A DNA stretch of 33,171 bases from positions 1 through 33,171 of the forward strand of contig CAZCJA010000019.1 in NCBI GenBank assembly GCA_964499015.1, in the 5' to 3' direction. The notes below the pieces were generated by a model that was given only the letters and a program-made list of their open reading frames with translations, was not told the origin of the DNA and searched no databases. Positions within the stretch are counted from its first letter, which is position 1. Every line of letters starts with the position of its first letter. The position numbers and the translations under genes were made by a program. Source of the stretch: CAZCJA01 sp964499015. Lineage in GTDB: Bacteria; Elusimicrobiota; Elusimicrobia; F11. Of the stretch, positions 17,643 through 26,447 are shown one piece after another.

Positions 17643-18440
17643 GTGTCCGGCGCGCTTCTTGTCATCGATGTCGGCAACAGCTCCACGTCCTTGGGCTTGA
17701 TTCCCCTCGGCAAATCGAACACACCCACGGCGCGATGGGCCGTGCCCACGACCCGCTTAAAATCCCTTTTCTTCCGGCCGGCGCTCGAGCGCTGGCTGCG
17801 CTCGCGCAAAATCAACCCGTCGAAATTGGCCGGCGCATCCATTTCCAGCGTCGTCCCCGCCGTGGACCCGGCGCTGAAGCGCACGCTGGCGTCTTTACAA
17901 ATACCCAAGGCGCTTTTCATCAGTTCCACCGTCGCTTCCCGCGTGCAGAACCTCTACAGCAAACCGTCTGAGGTCGGCGCCGACCGCTTGGTCAACGCCC
18001 GTGCCGCAATGGAATTGCATAAAGGCGCGTCCATTGTTGTCGATTTCGGCACGGCCACCACCTTTGACTGCGTGGCCAAAGGCGGCAAATATCTGGGCGG
18101 CGTTATCGCGCCGGGACCCGTTATTTCGGCCGAAGCCCTCTTCGCCCGCACCGCCAAACTCCCCCACGTTGTTCTGCAAAAACCAGCCAGAGCGCTGGGG
18201 CGGAATACCAAAGAAGCCATCGAAGCGGGCCTATATCATGGTTATCGCGGCTTGGTCCTAGAAGTGGTTTTGCAGTTGAAAAAGACCATGGGCGGCAAGG
18301 CCAAGGTAATCGCCACCGGCGGTCAGGCCCGCTGGATCCTAAAAGGCCTTCCCATCATCAATATTTATGAGCCCGATCTGACCTTAAAAGGCCTTTTTTA
18401 TTATTGGAAAGATCAGATTGATTTCAAACCGATTCGATAA
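17643..18440 (+). CDS. coaX: Type III pantothenate kinase
   Basis: CoaX phosphorylates pantothenate with ATP in the first step of CoA synthesis. The 265-residue ASKHA-fold protein has the phosphate motif VIDVGNSSTSLGLI (residues 6-19; usually DVGNTNT), the GADRLVNARAAME segment (pantothenate pocket), VVDFGTATTFDCVAKGGKYL and GGVIAPGP. The start is GTG one base after the glyS stop; no ATG fits the N-terminal motif. It closes the 14-gene run that also holds panB and panC, so synthesis of pantothenate and its activation are probably co-expressed. Type III kinases resist CoA feedback and need a monovalent cation (family knowledge). Confidence 0.94.
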   Translation: MSGALLVIDVGNSSTSLGLIPLGKSNTPTARWAVPTTRLKSLFFRPALERWLRSRKINPSKLAGASISSVVPAVDPALKRTLASLQIPKALFISSTVASRVQNLYSKPSEVGADRLVNARAAMELHKGASIVVDFGTATTFDCVAKGGKYLGGVIAPGPVISAEALFARTAKLPHVVLQKPARALGRNTKEAIEAGLYHGYRGLVLEVVLQLKKTMGGKAKVIATGGQARWILKGLPIINIYEPDLTLKGLFYYWKDQIDFKPIR

Positions 18441-18446
18441 TACACT
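18418..18446 (+). promoter_or_regulatory. Possible promoter of the outer-membrane protein gene
   Basis: TTGATT (18418-18423) is followed after 17 bases by TACACT (18441-18446), each matching four of six consensus bases. It overlaps the end of coaX and would give a leader of about 25 bases that includes the strong ribosome site. Confidence 0.35.
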
Positions 18447-18463
18447 TAAGCGATATTAAAACA

Positions 18464-18469
18464 GGGAGG
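18464..18469 (+). promoter_or_regulatory. Strong Shine-Dalgarno site
   Basis: GGGAGG lies 7 bases before ATG 18477. It is much stronger than most ribosome sites in this window, which fits high expression of an envelope protein. Confidence 0.7.
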
Positions 18470-18476
18470 TCGGTTC

Positions 18477-19178
18477 ATGAAACGGCTCGTCATTCTTGGC
18501 ATTTTCGCACTTTCATTCCTGCCCGTCCTGCGCGCGGACGACATATCCGATAATTTCAACACATCCCAGCAAGGCCTCGACGCGCTCACCGAAGATTTGG
18601 GCACCGCCGTCGGCGCCGGCAGCTTCCATCACGGCAAAGCGCTGGGTTTTCCCATCGGCATTGATATCGGCTTTCATGTCCCGGTTGTCAGCGTCCAAAA
18701 TGACAACGTCACCCTGCGCGATAACGACGATAAATTTTCGGCCAGCTGGATCCAAGCCGAAGTGGGGCTGCCCATGAACATCAATGTGATCGCCCGCGGC
18801 GGCCAGGTTTTCGACGCCGACATGATCGGCGGCGGCCTCAAAATCGGCCTCTTCAAATCGTCGCTGCCCGGCATTCCCTCGGTTTCCATCAGCGGCCTCT
18901 ACAGCAAGCTCGACCATGACTTGTTCGACATGGAAACCTACACCGGAAACGCGGTGCTGTCGTTCGATCTTCCTTTTGTTGATCCGTATGTGGGCGTCGG
19001 TTACGATTCGTCCAAACTCGAAGCGAAGGTGACCGGAGTGCCGGACGGCGAAGCCGGCACCACGCGCGCCGAATTGGGCGTCAATTTGGCGGTCATTCCC
19101 TTTACCTATATTTCATTAGCGGCCGGCACGGCCAACAGCGAAAGTTTTTACCACGGAGGCGTGGGCTTCCGCTTCTAA
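18477..19178 (+). CDS. Putative outer-membrane beta-barrel protein
   Basis: This 233-residue protein has a signal peptide (MKRLVILGIFALSFLPVLRA, cleavage near residue 20). The mature part alternates hydrophobic and polar residues in strands that end in aromatic residues, includes GNAVLSFDLPFVDPYVGVGY, and finishes with HGGVGFRF, a C-terminal Phe as expected for insertion by the BAM complex. Eight to ten strands are plausible for this length. I do not recognise the family; the call rests on signal peptide, strand pattern and C terminus. It is preceded by its own ribosome site and a possible promoter, and lies 24 bases before the next gene. Confidence 0.65.
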   Translation: MKRLVILGIFALSFLPVLRADDISDNFNTSQQGLDALTEDLGTAVGAGSFHHGKALGFPIGIDIGFHVPVVSVQNDNVTLRDNDDKFSASWIQAEVGLPMNINVIARGGQVFDADMIGGGLKIGLFKSSLPGIPSVSISGLYSKLDHDLFDMETYTGNAVLSFDLPFVDPYVGVGYDSSKLEAKVTGVPDGEAGTTRAELGVNLAVIPFTYISLAAGTANSESFYHGGVGFRF

Positions 19179-19202
19179 CGCGGACCGGCCCGGAATTTAC
19201 CC

Positions 19203-20147
19203 ATGGATGACGTAACATTCGAACAGTGGTCGGCGACGCTGCTGGAACTCCGGCAGAGCCGTTTTGAGTCCATCAAAATGCATATCGATGAGCGCGGCAA
19301 GGAATACCGCGCGAAAGATCTTTTTGACCACTTAATGGTCAGTCTTGATCAAATCATGAGCCAATGGTGGGATTTCGAACGCCGCTCATGGGAATCCACC
19401 CCGCCCGCCGATCCCGCATTGGCCGTGGAAACGCTACGCGGAGAACTTGATTCCATCGCTGATTTTGAAATCGAAGCCAGCGAAAAAGACGTGGAAAGCG
19501 CGCGCGGTTTGGTCAGCCTCGACGACGGCGAAATTGAGAAAGGGCGAGAGGACGTTAAAGCCTTTATCTCCGACTTGAAAAAAAACTATTCCATGAAGAT
19601 CGACTCTCTTTTTAACAGCACAAAGAAAGCCGCCGCGCCGGCGCCGGCCGCCCCCTCTTACTCGTCGGCCCAACGCGGCTCGTATTCTCGGCCTTCGGGC
19701 AGTGGGATTGGGATCGTCATTATGTTTTTAGTGGGTTTGGGTCTAGGTGCGGGAGTCGCGTTCTTTTTCCATCAAACCGGCCAGCAGTCGATCGAAGCTC
19801 TGCAGCAGGAGAAGGAGAAGCTCATCGCCGAGAAACGCGAAATCATCAGCGAGTTTACGGGCCTTCAGGAAACGTATTTCCAACTCGCCAACGGAAAATT
19901 AATGACGCTGCCGGATTTGGAACGGGCGATGCGCCCCATCAAGGAAGACNNNNNNNNNNATTTTGCAAAAACACGAGAAAGTCTCCTCAAAAAAATACCG
20001 GCTGGAGATCGGCTGGACCGCAGTCTCGAGCGGCTGGAGATCGACCGAACCAATCGGCTTAAGGAAATAGAGAATCAGACCAACGCGCGTCTGGACAAAT
20101 ACATTAAACAGCAACAGATCCACGAAGAGTTGATGAGCAAGGAGTAG
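19203..20147 (+). CDS. Single-pass membrane protein with coiled coil, function unknown (contains assembly gap)
   Basis: About 314 residues. A cytosolic, acidic, helical region (1-140) contains several Trp residues (QWWDFERRSW near 58). An Ala/Pro/Ser-rich linker (about 141-165) leads to one hydrophobic helix (about 170-193, IGIVIMFLVGLGLGAGVAFF). A coiled coil then rich in Glu, Lys and Gln extends to the C terminus (QEKEKLIAEKREIISEF). A 10-N gap at 19950-19959 interrupts the coiled coil. The frame stays open on both sides, but the true number of missing bases is unknown. No enzyme motif is visible. The layout resembles envelope-spanning structural proteins. Neither name nor function can be given. 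Confidence 0.65.
   Translation: MDDVTFEQWSATLLELRQSRFESIKMHIDERGKEYRAKDLFDHLMVSLDQIMSQWWDFERRSWESTPPADPALAVETLRGELDSIADFEIEASEKDVESARGLVSLDDGEIEKGREDVKAFISDLKKNYSMKIDSLFNSTKKAAAPAPAAPSYSSAQRGSYSRPSGSGIGIVIMFLVGLGLGAGVAFFFHQTGQQSIEALQQEKEKLIAEKREIISEFTGLQETYFQLANGKLMTLPDLERAMRPIKEDXXXXFAKTRESLLKKIPAGDRLDRSLERLEIDRTNRLKEIENQTNARLDKYIKQQQIHEELMSKE
19950..19959. other. Assembly gap of 10 N
   Basis: Ten N bases lie inside the coiled-coil gene. The second gap in the window has the same length, so 10 is a placeholder and not a measured size. Confidence 0.95.
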
Positions 20148-20164
20148 ACCGCCGCGGCGGTCTA
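20145..20164. terminator. Perfect 20-bp palindrome holding both convergent stop codons
   Basis: TAGACCGCCG and its exact reverse complement CGGCGGTCTA abut. TAG at 20145-20147 ends the plus-strand gene, and the complement of CTA at 20162-20164 ends the minus-strand gene. The RNA of either strand can form a GC-rich hairpin with a 4-base loop. No T run follows, so it may act as a weak or factor-assisted bidirectional terminator and 3'-end stabiliser. Confidence 0.6.
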
Positions 20165-21070
20165 GCGGCAGGGCGCGTTCACAAGGCGGCCCAGATTCTT
20201 CCCACCTTCCGAATACGCGTATGGACATTGCAGGCGCGTCACACCCAGATGGTGCAGCACGGTTTGATACAAAATCAAATTGCCTTTATAGCGCCCCTTC
20301 TCGATAACGGACTGAAGCAGAGCGGCTTGGGCGACGCGATTGGGCCTTCCGCCGCCGCGGGAAACGACAAAAATATCCGATTCCCTGCCTGCTTTCTCCG
20401 GAACCGCCTGAAAATAAACTTTCCCCCCATCCAACGAAAAGAGGATCGTGTAGCAGGAATCAACGGAGGCGATCTTTCGTTTCTTCTTATTGGCGACATT
20501 GACAGACCAGAGCTCGGCTTTCTTTCCCTGCGGCTCAATCAAACGGTAATAAGCCACCCAGCGCCCGTCGCGAGACAGCACTGCTTCATGGATGTTTGAA
20601 TCCTCTACAATTTGCTCCGACTTGCCTTGTTTGTGCACCATGATTTTTTCGGGATATGTGGAAAGAACGGGGCCGTTTTTGCCGGGTTCCGACGGCGTCC
20701 AATCCGCTTCCGGAATGTCCAACACCGGTTGAAATTTCTCGCGCTCAAAATACTCAATCGCCGACTGGATCCAATTTGTTTGCCCGGTCAGGCTCACCGT
20801 GTCGAGGCCGGAATCCTGCGCTTTCTGCAGGCGCTCAATCAGCGGCTCCAGCTCGCGAACCACTTTCTTGTCGGATAAATCGGCGTTCACCACGGCTTCA
20901 TGCAGGAATTTCCCAAAACGGAGGCGTTCGTCTTCGAGTTTTGTTTCTTCCAGTTTGCGCAGGTAATACGGGATTTCTTTGTAACTGGGCGGGGCGATAT
21001 CGGTGACAGTGTCGGCGGCAAAAAGGAGGATGGGGTTCAGCGCGAAAGCGATCAGCAGAGACCGCTTCAT
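20162..21070 (-). CDS. Secreted protein with propeller-like (TolB/WD40-type) repeats, linked to sucD
   Basis: This 302-residue protein has a signal peptide (MKRSLLIAFALNPILLFAAD, cleavage near residue 18-19). A charged helical region (about 25-125) is followed by beta-propeller-like repeats with the motif LSRDGRWVAYYRL near 185, KAELWSVNVANKKKRKIASV near 205 and LFSLDGGKVYF near 232, as in TolB/PD40-type blades. Only about three blades are visible, so it may need to oligomerise or may have diverged. The start overlaps the sucD stop as ATGA, so a periplasmic protein is translationally coupled to a TCA enzyme. There is no obvious functional link, and I cannot name it. Confidence 0.72.
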   Translation of the reverse strand: MKRSLLIAFALNPILLFAADTVTDIAPPSYKEIPYYLRKLEETKLEDERLRFGKFLHEAVVNADLSDKKVVRELEPLIERLQKAQDSGLDTVSLTGQTNWIQSAIEYFEREKFQPVLDIPEADWTPSEPGKNGPVLSTYPEKIMVHKQGKSEQIVEDSNIHEAVLSRDGRWVAYYRLIEPQGKKAELWSVNVANKKKRKIASVDSCYTILFSLDGGKVYFQAVPEKAGRESDIFVVSRGGGRPNRVAQAALLQSVIEKGRYKGNLILYQTVLHHLGVTRLQCPYAYSEGGKNLGRLVNAPCR

Positions 21071-21946
21071 CTGGGCACGAAGTTCTTCTGCACCAGCGCG
21101 CCGATGTCCGCCGGTGAATCGGCGACCAGAACGCCGTTTTTGCGCAGTTCGGCGATCTTATCGTCGGCTTTGCCTGAACCGCCTTCGACGATCGCGCCCG
21201 CGTGGCCCATGCGACGTCCGGGCGGGGCGGTGCGTCCCGCGATGAACGAATAAACGGGCTTTTTCATATGCTTCTTAAAGTATTCGGCCGCTTCTTCCTC
21301 TGCGCGGCCGCCGATTTCGCCCAGCATCACGACGGCCTGGGTTTCAGGGTCTTTTTCAAAGAGTTCAAGAACATCGGTGAAGTTCATGCCGGCCACCGGA
21401 TCGCCTCCGATTCCCACCACGGTGGACTGACCTATGCCAATTTGAGAAAGTTGCCAGACCGCCTCATAAGTGAGCGTGCCGGAACGCGACACAATGCCCA
21501 TGGGGCCTTTTTTATGGATCACGCCGGGCATAATGCCCACTTTGCAAACGTCGACGGTGATCACACCCGGGCAATTGGGGCCGACCAAACGCACTTGGTC
21601 GTCCGCGCCGCGGGCCTTGTTCCACTTCACCAGCTGGTTCTTCACTTTCACCATATCCAAAACCGGGATGCCTTCGGTGATGGCCACGATCAACTTAATC
21701 CCGCCTTCCATGGCTTCCATAATCGCATCCGCGGCGAAAGGTGCCGGCACGAAAATCATTGAGACGTTAGCGCCTTCATTGCGCACCGCGTCTTGGACGG
21801 TGTCAAAAATCGGAATGCTTTCAAACTTTTCTCCGCCGCGGCCCGGCGTCACGCCGCCGACCATATTGGTGCCGTATTCTTTGCACAACTTCGTGTGGAA
21901 GGAGCCGGCGGAACCGGTGATCCCCTGGCAGATAACGCGCGAATTT

Positions 21947-21966
<20 letters not shown>
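21067..21966 (-). CDS. sucD: Succinyl-CoA synthetase alpha subunit
   Basis: SucD carries the phospho-histidine of succinyl-CoA synthetase, which turns succinyl-CoA into succinate with ATP or GTP formation. It has 299 residues from the ATG at 21966. The CoA-binding Rossmann part shows VICQGITGSAGSFHT, and the core shows TEGIPVLDM, VGPNCPGVI, GIVSRSGTLTYEA and the active-site histidine in RRMGHAGAIVEGG (about residue 255). A longer frame from 22017 is open, but its extra 17 residues come from the sucC end and the homologous N terminus is MAILLDKNSRVIC. It overlaps sucC by 20 bases. Confidence 0.95.
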
Positions 21967-23134
<1,168 letters not shown>

Positions 23135-23995
23135 TTAACGATAGCTATCGAGGAGTTGATTCACATCGCCCTTGCCCTTGGATTGGGCCAGTTCGACAAT
23201 TTTGTCCACGCGTTCAGCATAGGAAGCGCGGACTTCGGATTCATGGAAAACACCAAGGAAGGTTTTCCCCGGAGCCTGCCAAAGATCGATGGCGGCTTTT
23301 TTGTCTTTCACGTCATGCGTTTCCGGAATGTTGATGACGCGTTGGTTGTAAAGCGGATAGGTATTATTGAAAACAACGCACGGCGAAATAACGTGCAGGA
23401 AGGAAAAACCTTTGTGTTTCGAGGCTCTGACAATCAAGTCGATGAGTTGGTTGAGTTGTCCGGAGAATCCCCTAGCCACAAACGACGCGTTGTAGGCGAG
23501 GGCCAAACCGATCGGGTTTAAATTGTCTTCGGACGCGCCGTACGGCAGGCTGCGCGTGGTAGAATTTTTGCCCGTTGTGGGCGACGCCTGGCCTTTGGTA
23601 AGGCCATAGGTTGAGTTGTCGAGCATGATATAGGTGATGTCGACGTTGCGGCGCGCCGCGTGCGGAAAGTGTCCGCCGCCAATGGCGAGACCGTCGCCGT
23701 CGCCGCCCACCGCGAACACATGCAGTTTGGGATTGGCGAGCTTTACTCCGGTCGCGGTCGGAAGAACACGTCCGTGGACGCCATGGAAACCGTAGCAGGA
23801 CGTGAAAACGGGGGTGCGTCCGGAACAACCGATGCCGGAGATGATCGCCGTGTCTTTGGTATCGTAATTAAGAATGCCCAGAGCTTTATAGATGGCATGC
23901 AAAACCGAGAAATCACCGCAGCCCGGGCACCAGGTGACCGGAACTTCGCTTTTGTACGTCTGAGTTGATGGAGTGGTCGCTTTAATATCAGGCAC
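23135..23995 (-). CDS. korB: 2-oxoglutarate:ferredoxin oxidoreductase beta subunit
   Basis: KorB binds thiamine pyrophosphate and one [4Fe-4S] cluster, and with KorA turns 2-oxoglutarate, CoA and oxidised ferredoxin into succinyl-CoA and CO2. The 286 residues contain the cluster Cys in WCPGCGDF (Cys23, Cys26), GIGCSGR (Cys57) and ISPCVVF (about 206), and the TPP site GGDGDGLAIGGGHF with MLDNSTYGLTKGQASPT. The start is GTG at 23995: AGGAGG (24005-24010) lies 9 bases before it, inside korA, and the two genes overlap by 8 bases. Its position directly before sucCD supports 2-oxoglutarate rather than pyruvate as substrate. Confidence 0.94.
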   Translation of the reverse strand: MPDIKATTPSTQTYKSEVPVTWCPGCGDFSVLHAIYKALGILNYDTKDTAIISGIGCSGRTPVFTSCYGFHGVHGRVLPTATGVKLANPKLHVFAVGGDGDGLAIGGGHFPHAARRNVDITYIMLDNSTYGLTKGQASPTTGKNSTTRSLPYGASEDNLNPIGLALAYNASFVARGFSGQLNQLIDLIVRASKHKGFSFLHVISPCVVFNNTYPLYNQRVINIPETHDVKDKKAAIDLWQAPGKTFLGVFHESEVRASYAERVDKIVELAQSKGKGDVNQLLDSYR

Positions 23996-25704
23996 GGCGG
24001 ATAACCTCCTCGATACGGGTCAGGATTTCCTGCGGGCTGAACGGTTCGCCGCTGCATTTTGTGAACGAGTGAAAATTAAATAAGTATTTGGCGCGCAATA
24101 GCTGATTGAGCTGGCCGGCAAAATTGATTTCAGGAACGATGATGTGTTTTAGGCCTGTCATAAAGCTTCTTATTTCCTCATCCGGCAGCGGCCAAATCAT
24201 TTTTAAGGTGAGCGCTTTTACTTCCAGCCCCTGCCCTTCCGCCATGTGAATGGCCTCTTCCACCGGCCCTTCGGTGGAACCCCAGCAAATAACGCCGACC
24301 GTGGCGTGTTCGTCGCCAAAGCGATAGGTGAACCCTTTTTCTTTGGCGATAAATTCAAGTTTGCGGTGGCGCTTGGCCGACATGCGCAAATGGTTGCTTG
24401 ACGACCAGCTCGGATGCCCGAATTCGTCATGCTCGAGGCCGGTGGTTACAAAGTTAAGGCCTTCTTCTCCCGGAAATCCAACCGGTGAAACGCCGTTCTC
24501 GGTGTCCAGGAAACGTTTGTATTGACCGTTCTTGGTGGCTTTAAGACGATTGGCGGCCTGAAGGTTTTCCAATTTCGGACGCGTAAAAGTTTGGGTGCGG
24601 TGCGACAGCGATTGGTCGGACAACATGACGACCGGAATCTGATATTTCTCAGCGATATAAAAGGCTTTGATAATCCCGTAGAAACAATCTTTCACGTTGG
24701 ACGGTGCCAATACCACCCGGGGCGTATCGCCGTGCCCCATATGCACCGCAAACGACAAATCGGACTGTTCGGTCTTCGTGGGCATGCCTGTCGAGGGTCC
24801 GGACCGCTGCGCGTCAATAATCACAATCGGCGTTTCCGTCATGGAGGAGAGGCCGAGGACTTCCGACATGAGCGAAAGGCCTGGGCCCGAAGTNNNNNNN
24901 NNNGGCGCCGGCAAACGAGGCTCCGACGCAGGAGGCAATAGCGGAAATTTCATCTTCCGTTTGCACGGCGGCGCCGCCGAACTTCGGCAGCTCTTTTTCC
25001 ATGAAGCTCAAAATATCAGAGGCCGGCGTGATCGGATAGCCCGCGTAATAGCGGCAGCCCGCGGCAATGGCGCCCGCCGACATGGCTTCGTTTCCGGACA
25101 TGATCAATTTTCTGTCTTTGCGAACACTGCTGGGAACAATCAAATCACGGTCGACTCTGTGACTTTCGGCCCAACGGTAGCCTTCTTCAATAGCTTTCAA
25201 GTTCTTTTCAAGAACGTCGTCGCCTTTCTTGCCAAATTTTTCATCTACGAGCGCCTTAAGGCCCTCAATCGGCACACCAAATATCTGGCCAATAACAGCC
25301 AAGGCAACCATGTTTTTGGCTTTCTTGAGGCCGACGGCGTCGCGAGCGATGGCAGTCAGAGGAGAGCCTAGAAGTGAAATGCTTTTGGGAACCTTGCTTT
25401 CCGGATCGAATGTGGTTGAGTCGTAAATGAGGAGGCCATTGGTTTTTAAATCTTCGGCGTGCAGGTCGACCGCTTCTTCATTAAAGGCGAGGAGAACATC
25501 CAGCTTGTCTCCGACTGACAGAACCGGGTGATCGGCATAACGTACCTGGAACATGGCCGGCCCGCCTTTGATTTCAGCCGGGTAGGTGCGGTAAGTAAAA
25601 ACATCGTGGCGGGTTCTGGCGACAGCGGTGGTAAAAAGCTCACCTGTGGAGATGACGCCCTCTCACCCCTCTCCCGCGATACGGACTGTTAAATTGGTTG
25701 GCAT
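23988..25704 (-). CDS. korA: 2-oxoglutarate:ferredoxin oxidoreductase alpha subunit (gamma-alpha fusion), interrupted in this assembly
   Basis: KorA is the partner of KorB. The frame starts at ATG 25704, 29 bases after the predicted transcription start. An N-terminal gamma domain (about 1-180, with STGELFTTAVART and RTYPAEIKGGPAMFQVRYAD) precedes the alpha part with MSGNEAMSAGAIAAGCRYYA, GYPITPASDI, TSGPGLSLMSEVLGL and RSGPSTGMPTKTEQSDL. Two defects interrupt it. Codon 14 is TGA (25663-25665) where the family has Gly in a GEGGEGV-like loop. A 10-N gap at 24894-24903 also breaks the frame: codons end exactly at 24904 and restart exactly at 24893, so the real gap must be a multiple of three; from the family pattern about 15 bases are expected. 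Without the defects the protein would be about 573 residues. Translation restarting at Met51 (25554) would lose the gamma-domain N terminus. Confidence 0.88.
24005..24010 (-). promoter_or_regulatory. Shine-Dalgarno site for korB
   Basis: AGGAGG on the minus strand lies 9 bases before the GTG start of korB. It supports this non-ATG start and would allow korB translation even if korA translation stopped early. Confidence 0.65.
24894..24903. other. Assembly gap of 10 N in korA
   Basis: Ten N bases separate GASFAGA from TSGPGLSLM, which in related proteins are a few residues apart. The given size shifts the frame, so it is a placeholder. Confidence 0.95.
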
Positions 25705-25739
25705 GGCAGAAAAAAACCTCGTATTTGCTGAATGATTTG

Positions 25740-25768
25740 AGTTTATCCCCCCGTCGATGTTCTGTCAA
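25740..25768 (-). promoter_or_regulatory. Sigma70-type promoter of the korAB-sucCD operon
   Basis: On the minus strand a perfect TTGACA (25763-25768) is followed after exactly 17 bases by TAAACT (25740-25745). The predicted start is near 25733 and gives a leader of about 29 bases before the korA ATG. The site lies in the 77-base gap after the regulator gene. Confidence 0.7.
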
Positions 25769-25781
25769 GACAACGGGATGA

Positions 25782-26447
25782 CTACAGCGGGTGGACAAAA
25801 ATGCCGGCGGCGATGCTTTCATCGAACGCCAGCTGGGTCTCCCCAACTTGAACAACGAAGGTTGGAAAACGTTGCACAATTTCCAGCTTGGACCCCGGAA
25901 CGAGCCCCATCGAAAGGAGGCGGTTGATCTCCGGTTTTTGCTTGGACAAAAGATAGATGACTTTGGCGGTTTCCCCGCGCTGCAGCCGCTCCAGTGAACA
26001 AATAACGGGCGCCGGACTGCGTGACGCATTTTTACAGCATTCTCCCGGAGGAATCGGCCGGTCCAGCGGCGACTGAGAGGGATGCCCAAGCAGGGTGCAA
26101 ATGGAATTCGTGACTTCTTTGGAAAGCGTGTGCTCCCATTGGCAGGCCGCCGGATCGATATATTCTTCGCGTACGTTTAACACATCTTTGAGCAGCCGCT
26201 CAGCCAGGCGCTTGCGCCGAATGACGCTAGCGGCAATATCTTCACCGCCGTGCGCAAAAACCAATTTGTCGTCTTTAATGGCGATCAACCCGCGCTCTTT
26301 CGCCACGGCCAAGCTGCCCGTCTGGACGTTCTTATCGAGTGCCTTTTCCACCGCTTCTTTTGATGAAACGCCGGACTCGAAACATTCGTAAACCGCGCTT
26401 AACACTTCCTCGACCAGCTCCTCCTCTTGCGAGGGGAGAGGCGTCAT
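25782..26447 (-). CDS. DtxR-family metal-dependent regulator fused to a FeoA domain
   Basis: The protein has 221 residues. An N-terminal winged helix (about 1-60) is followed by a DtxR dimerisation and metal-binding region (about 65-130: RRKRLAERLLKDVLNV, DPAACQWEHTLSKEVTNSIC, LLGHPSQSPLDRPIPPGECC with Cys137/Cys138) and a C-terminal FeoA/SH3-like domain (about 145-221, LSMGLVPGSKLEIVQRFPTF). Such proteins sense Fe2+ or Mn2+ and repress uptake genes. The FeoA part may also touch FeoB. The start at 26447 overlaps the feoB stop as ATGA. A longer frame is open to 26591, but the extra residues come from feoB. It is probably the regulator of its own operon through the palindrome before feoB. Confidence 0.9.
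   Translation of the reverse strand: MTPLPSQEEELVEEVLSAVYECFESGVSSKEAVEKALDKNVQTGSLAVAKERGLIAIKDDKLVFAHGGEDIAASVIRRKRLAERLLKDVLNVREEYIDPAACQWEHTLSKEVTNSICTLLGHPSQSPLDRPIPPGECCKNASRSPAPVICSLERLQRGETAKVIYLLSKQKPEINRLLSMGLVPGSKLEIVQRFPTFVVQVGETQLAFDESIAAGIFVHPL

Noticed and set aside
23139..23150. Perfect 12-bp palindrome before sucC
   Set aside because: Several 12-bp palindromes are expected by chance in 33 kb, and this one lies in coding sequence.
25663..25665. TGA read as glycine (alternative code)
   Set aside because: Many genes in the window end in TGA within ATGA or GTGA overlaps, for example at 6967, 10172 and 12107, so TGA is a normal stop here.
25620..25665. TGA read as selenocysteine in korA
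   Set aside because: The family residue is Gly and not Cys or Sec, and I see no convincing hairpin with a suitable loop just after the codon.
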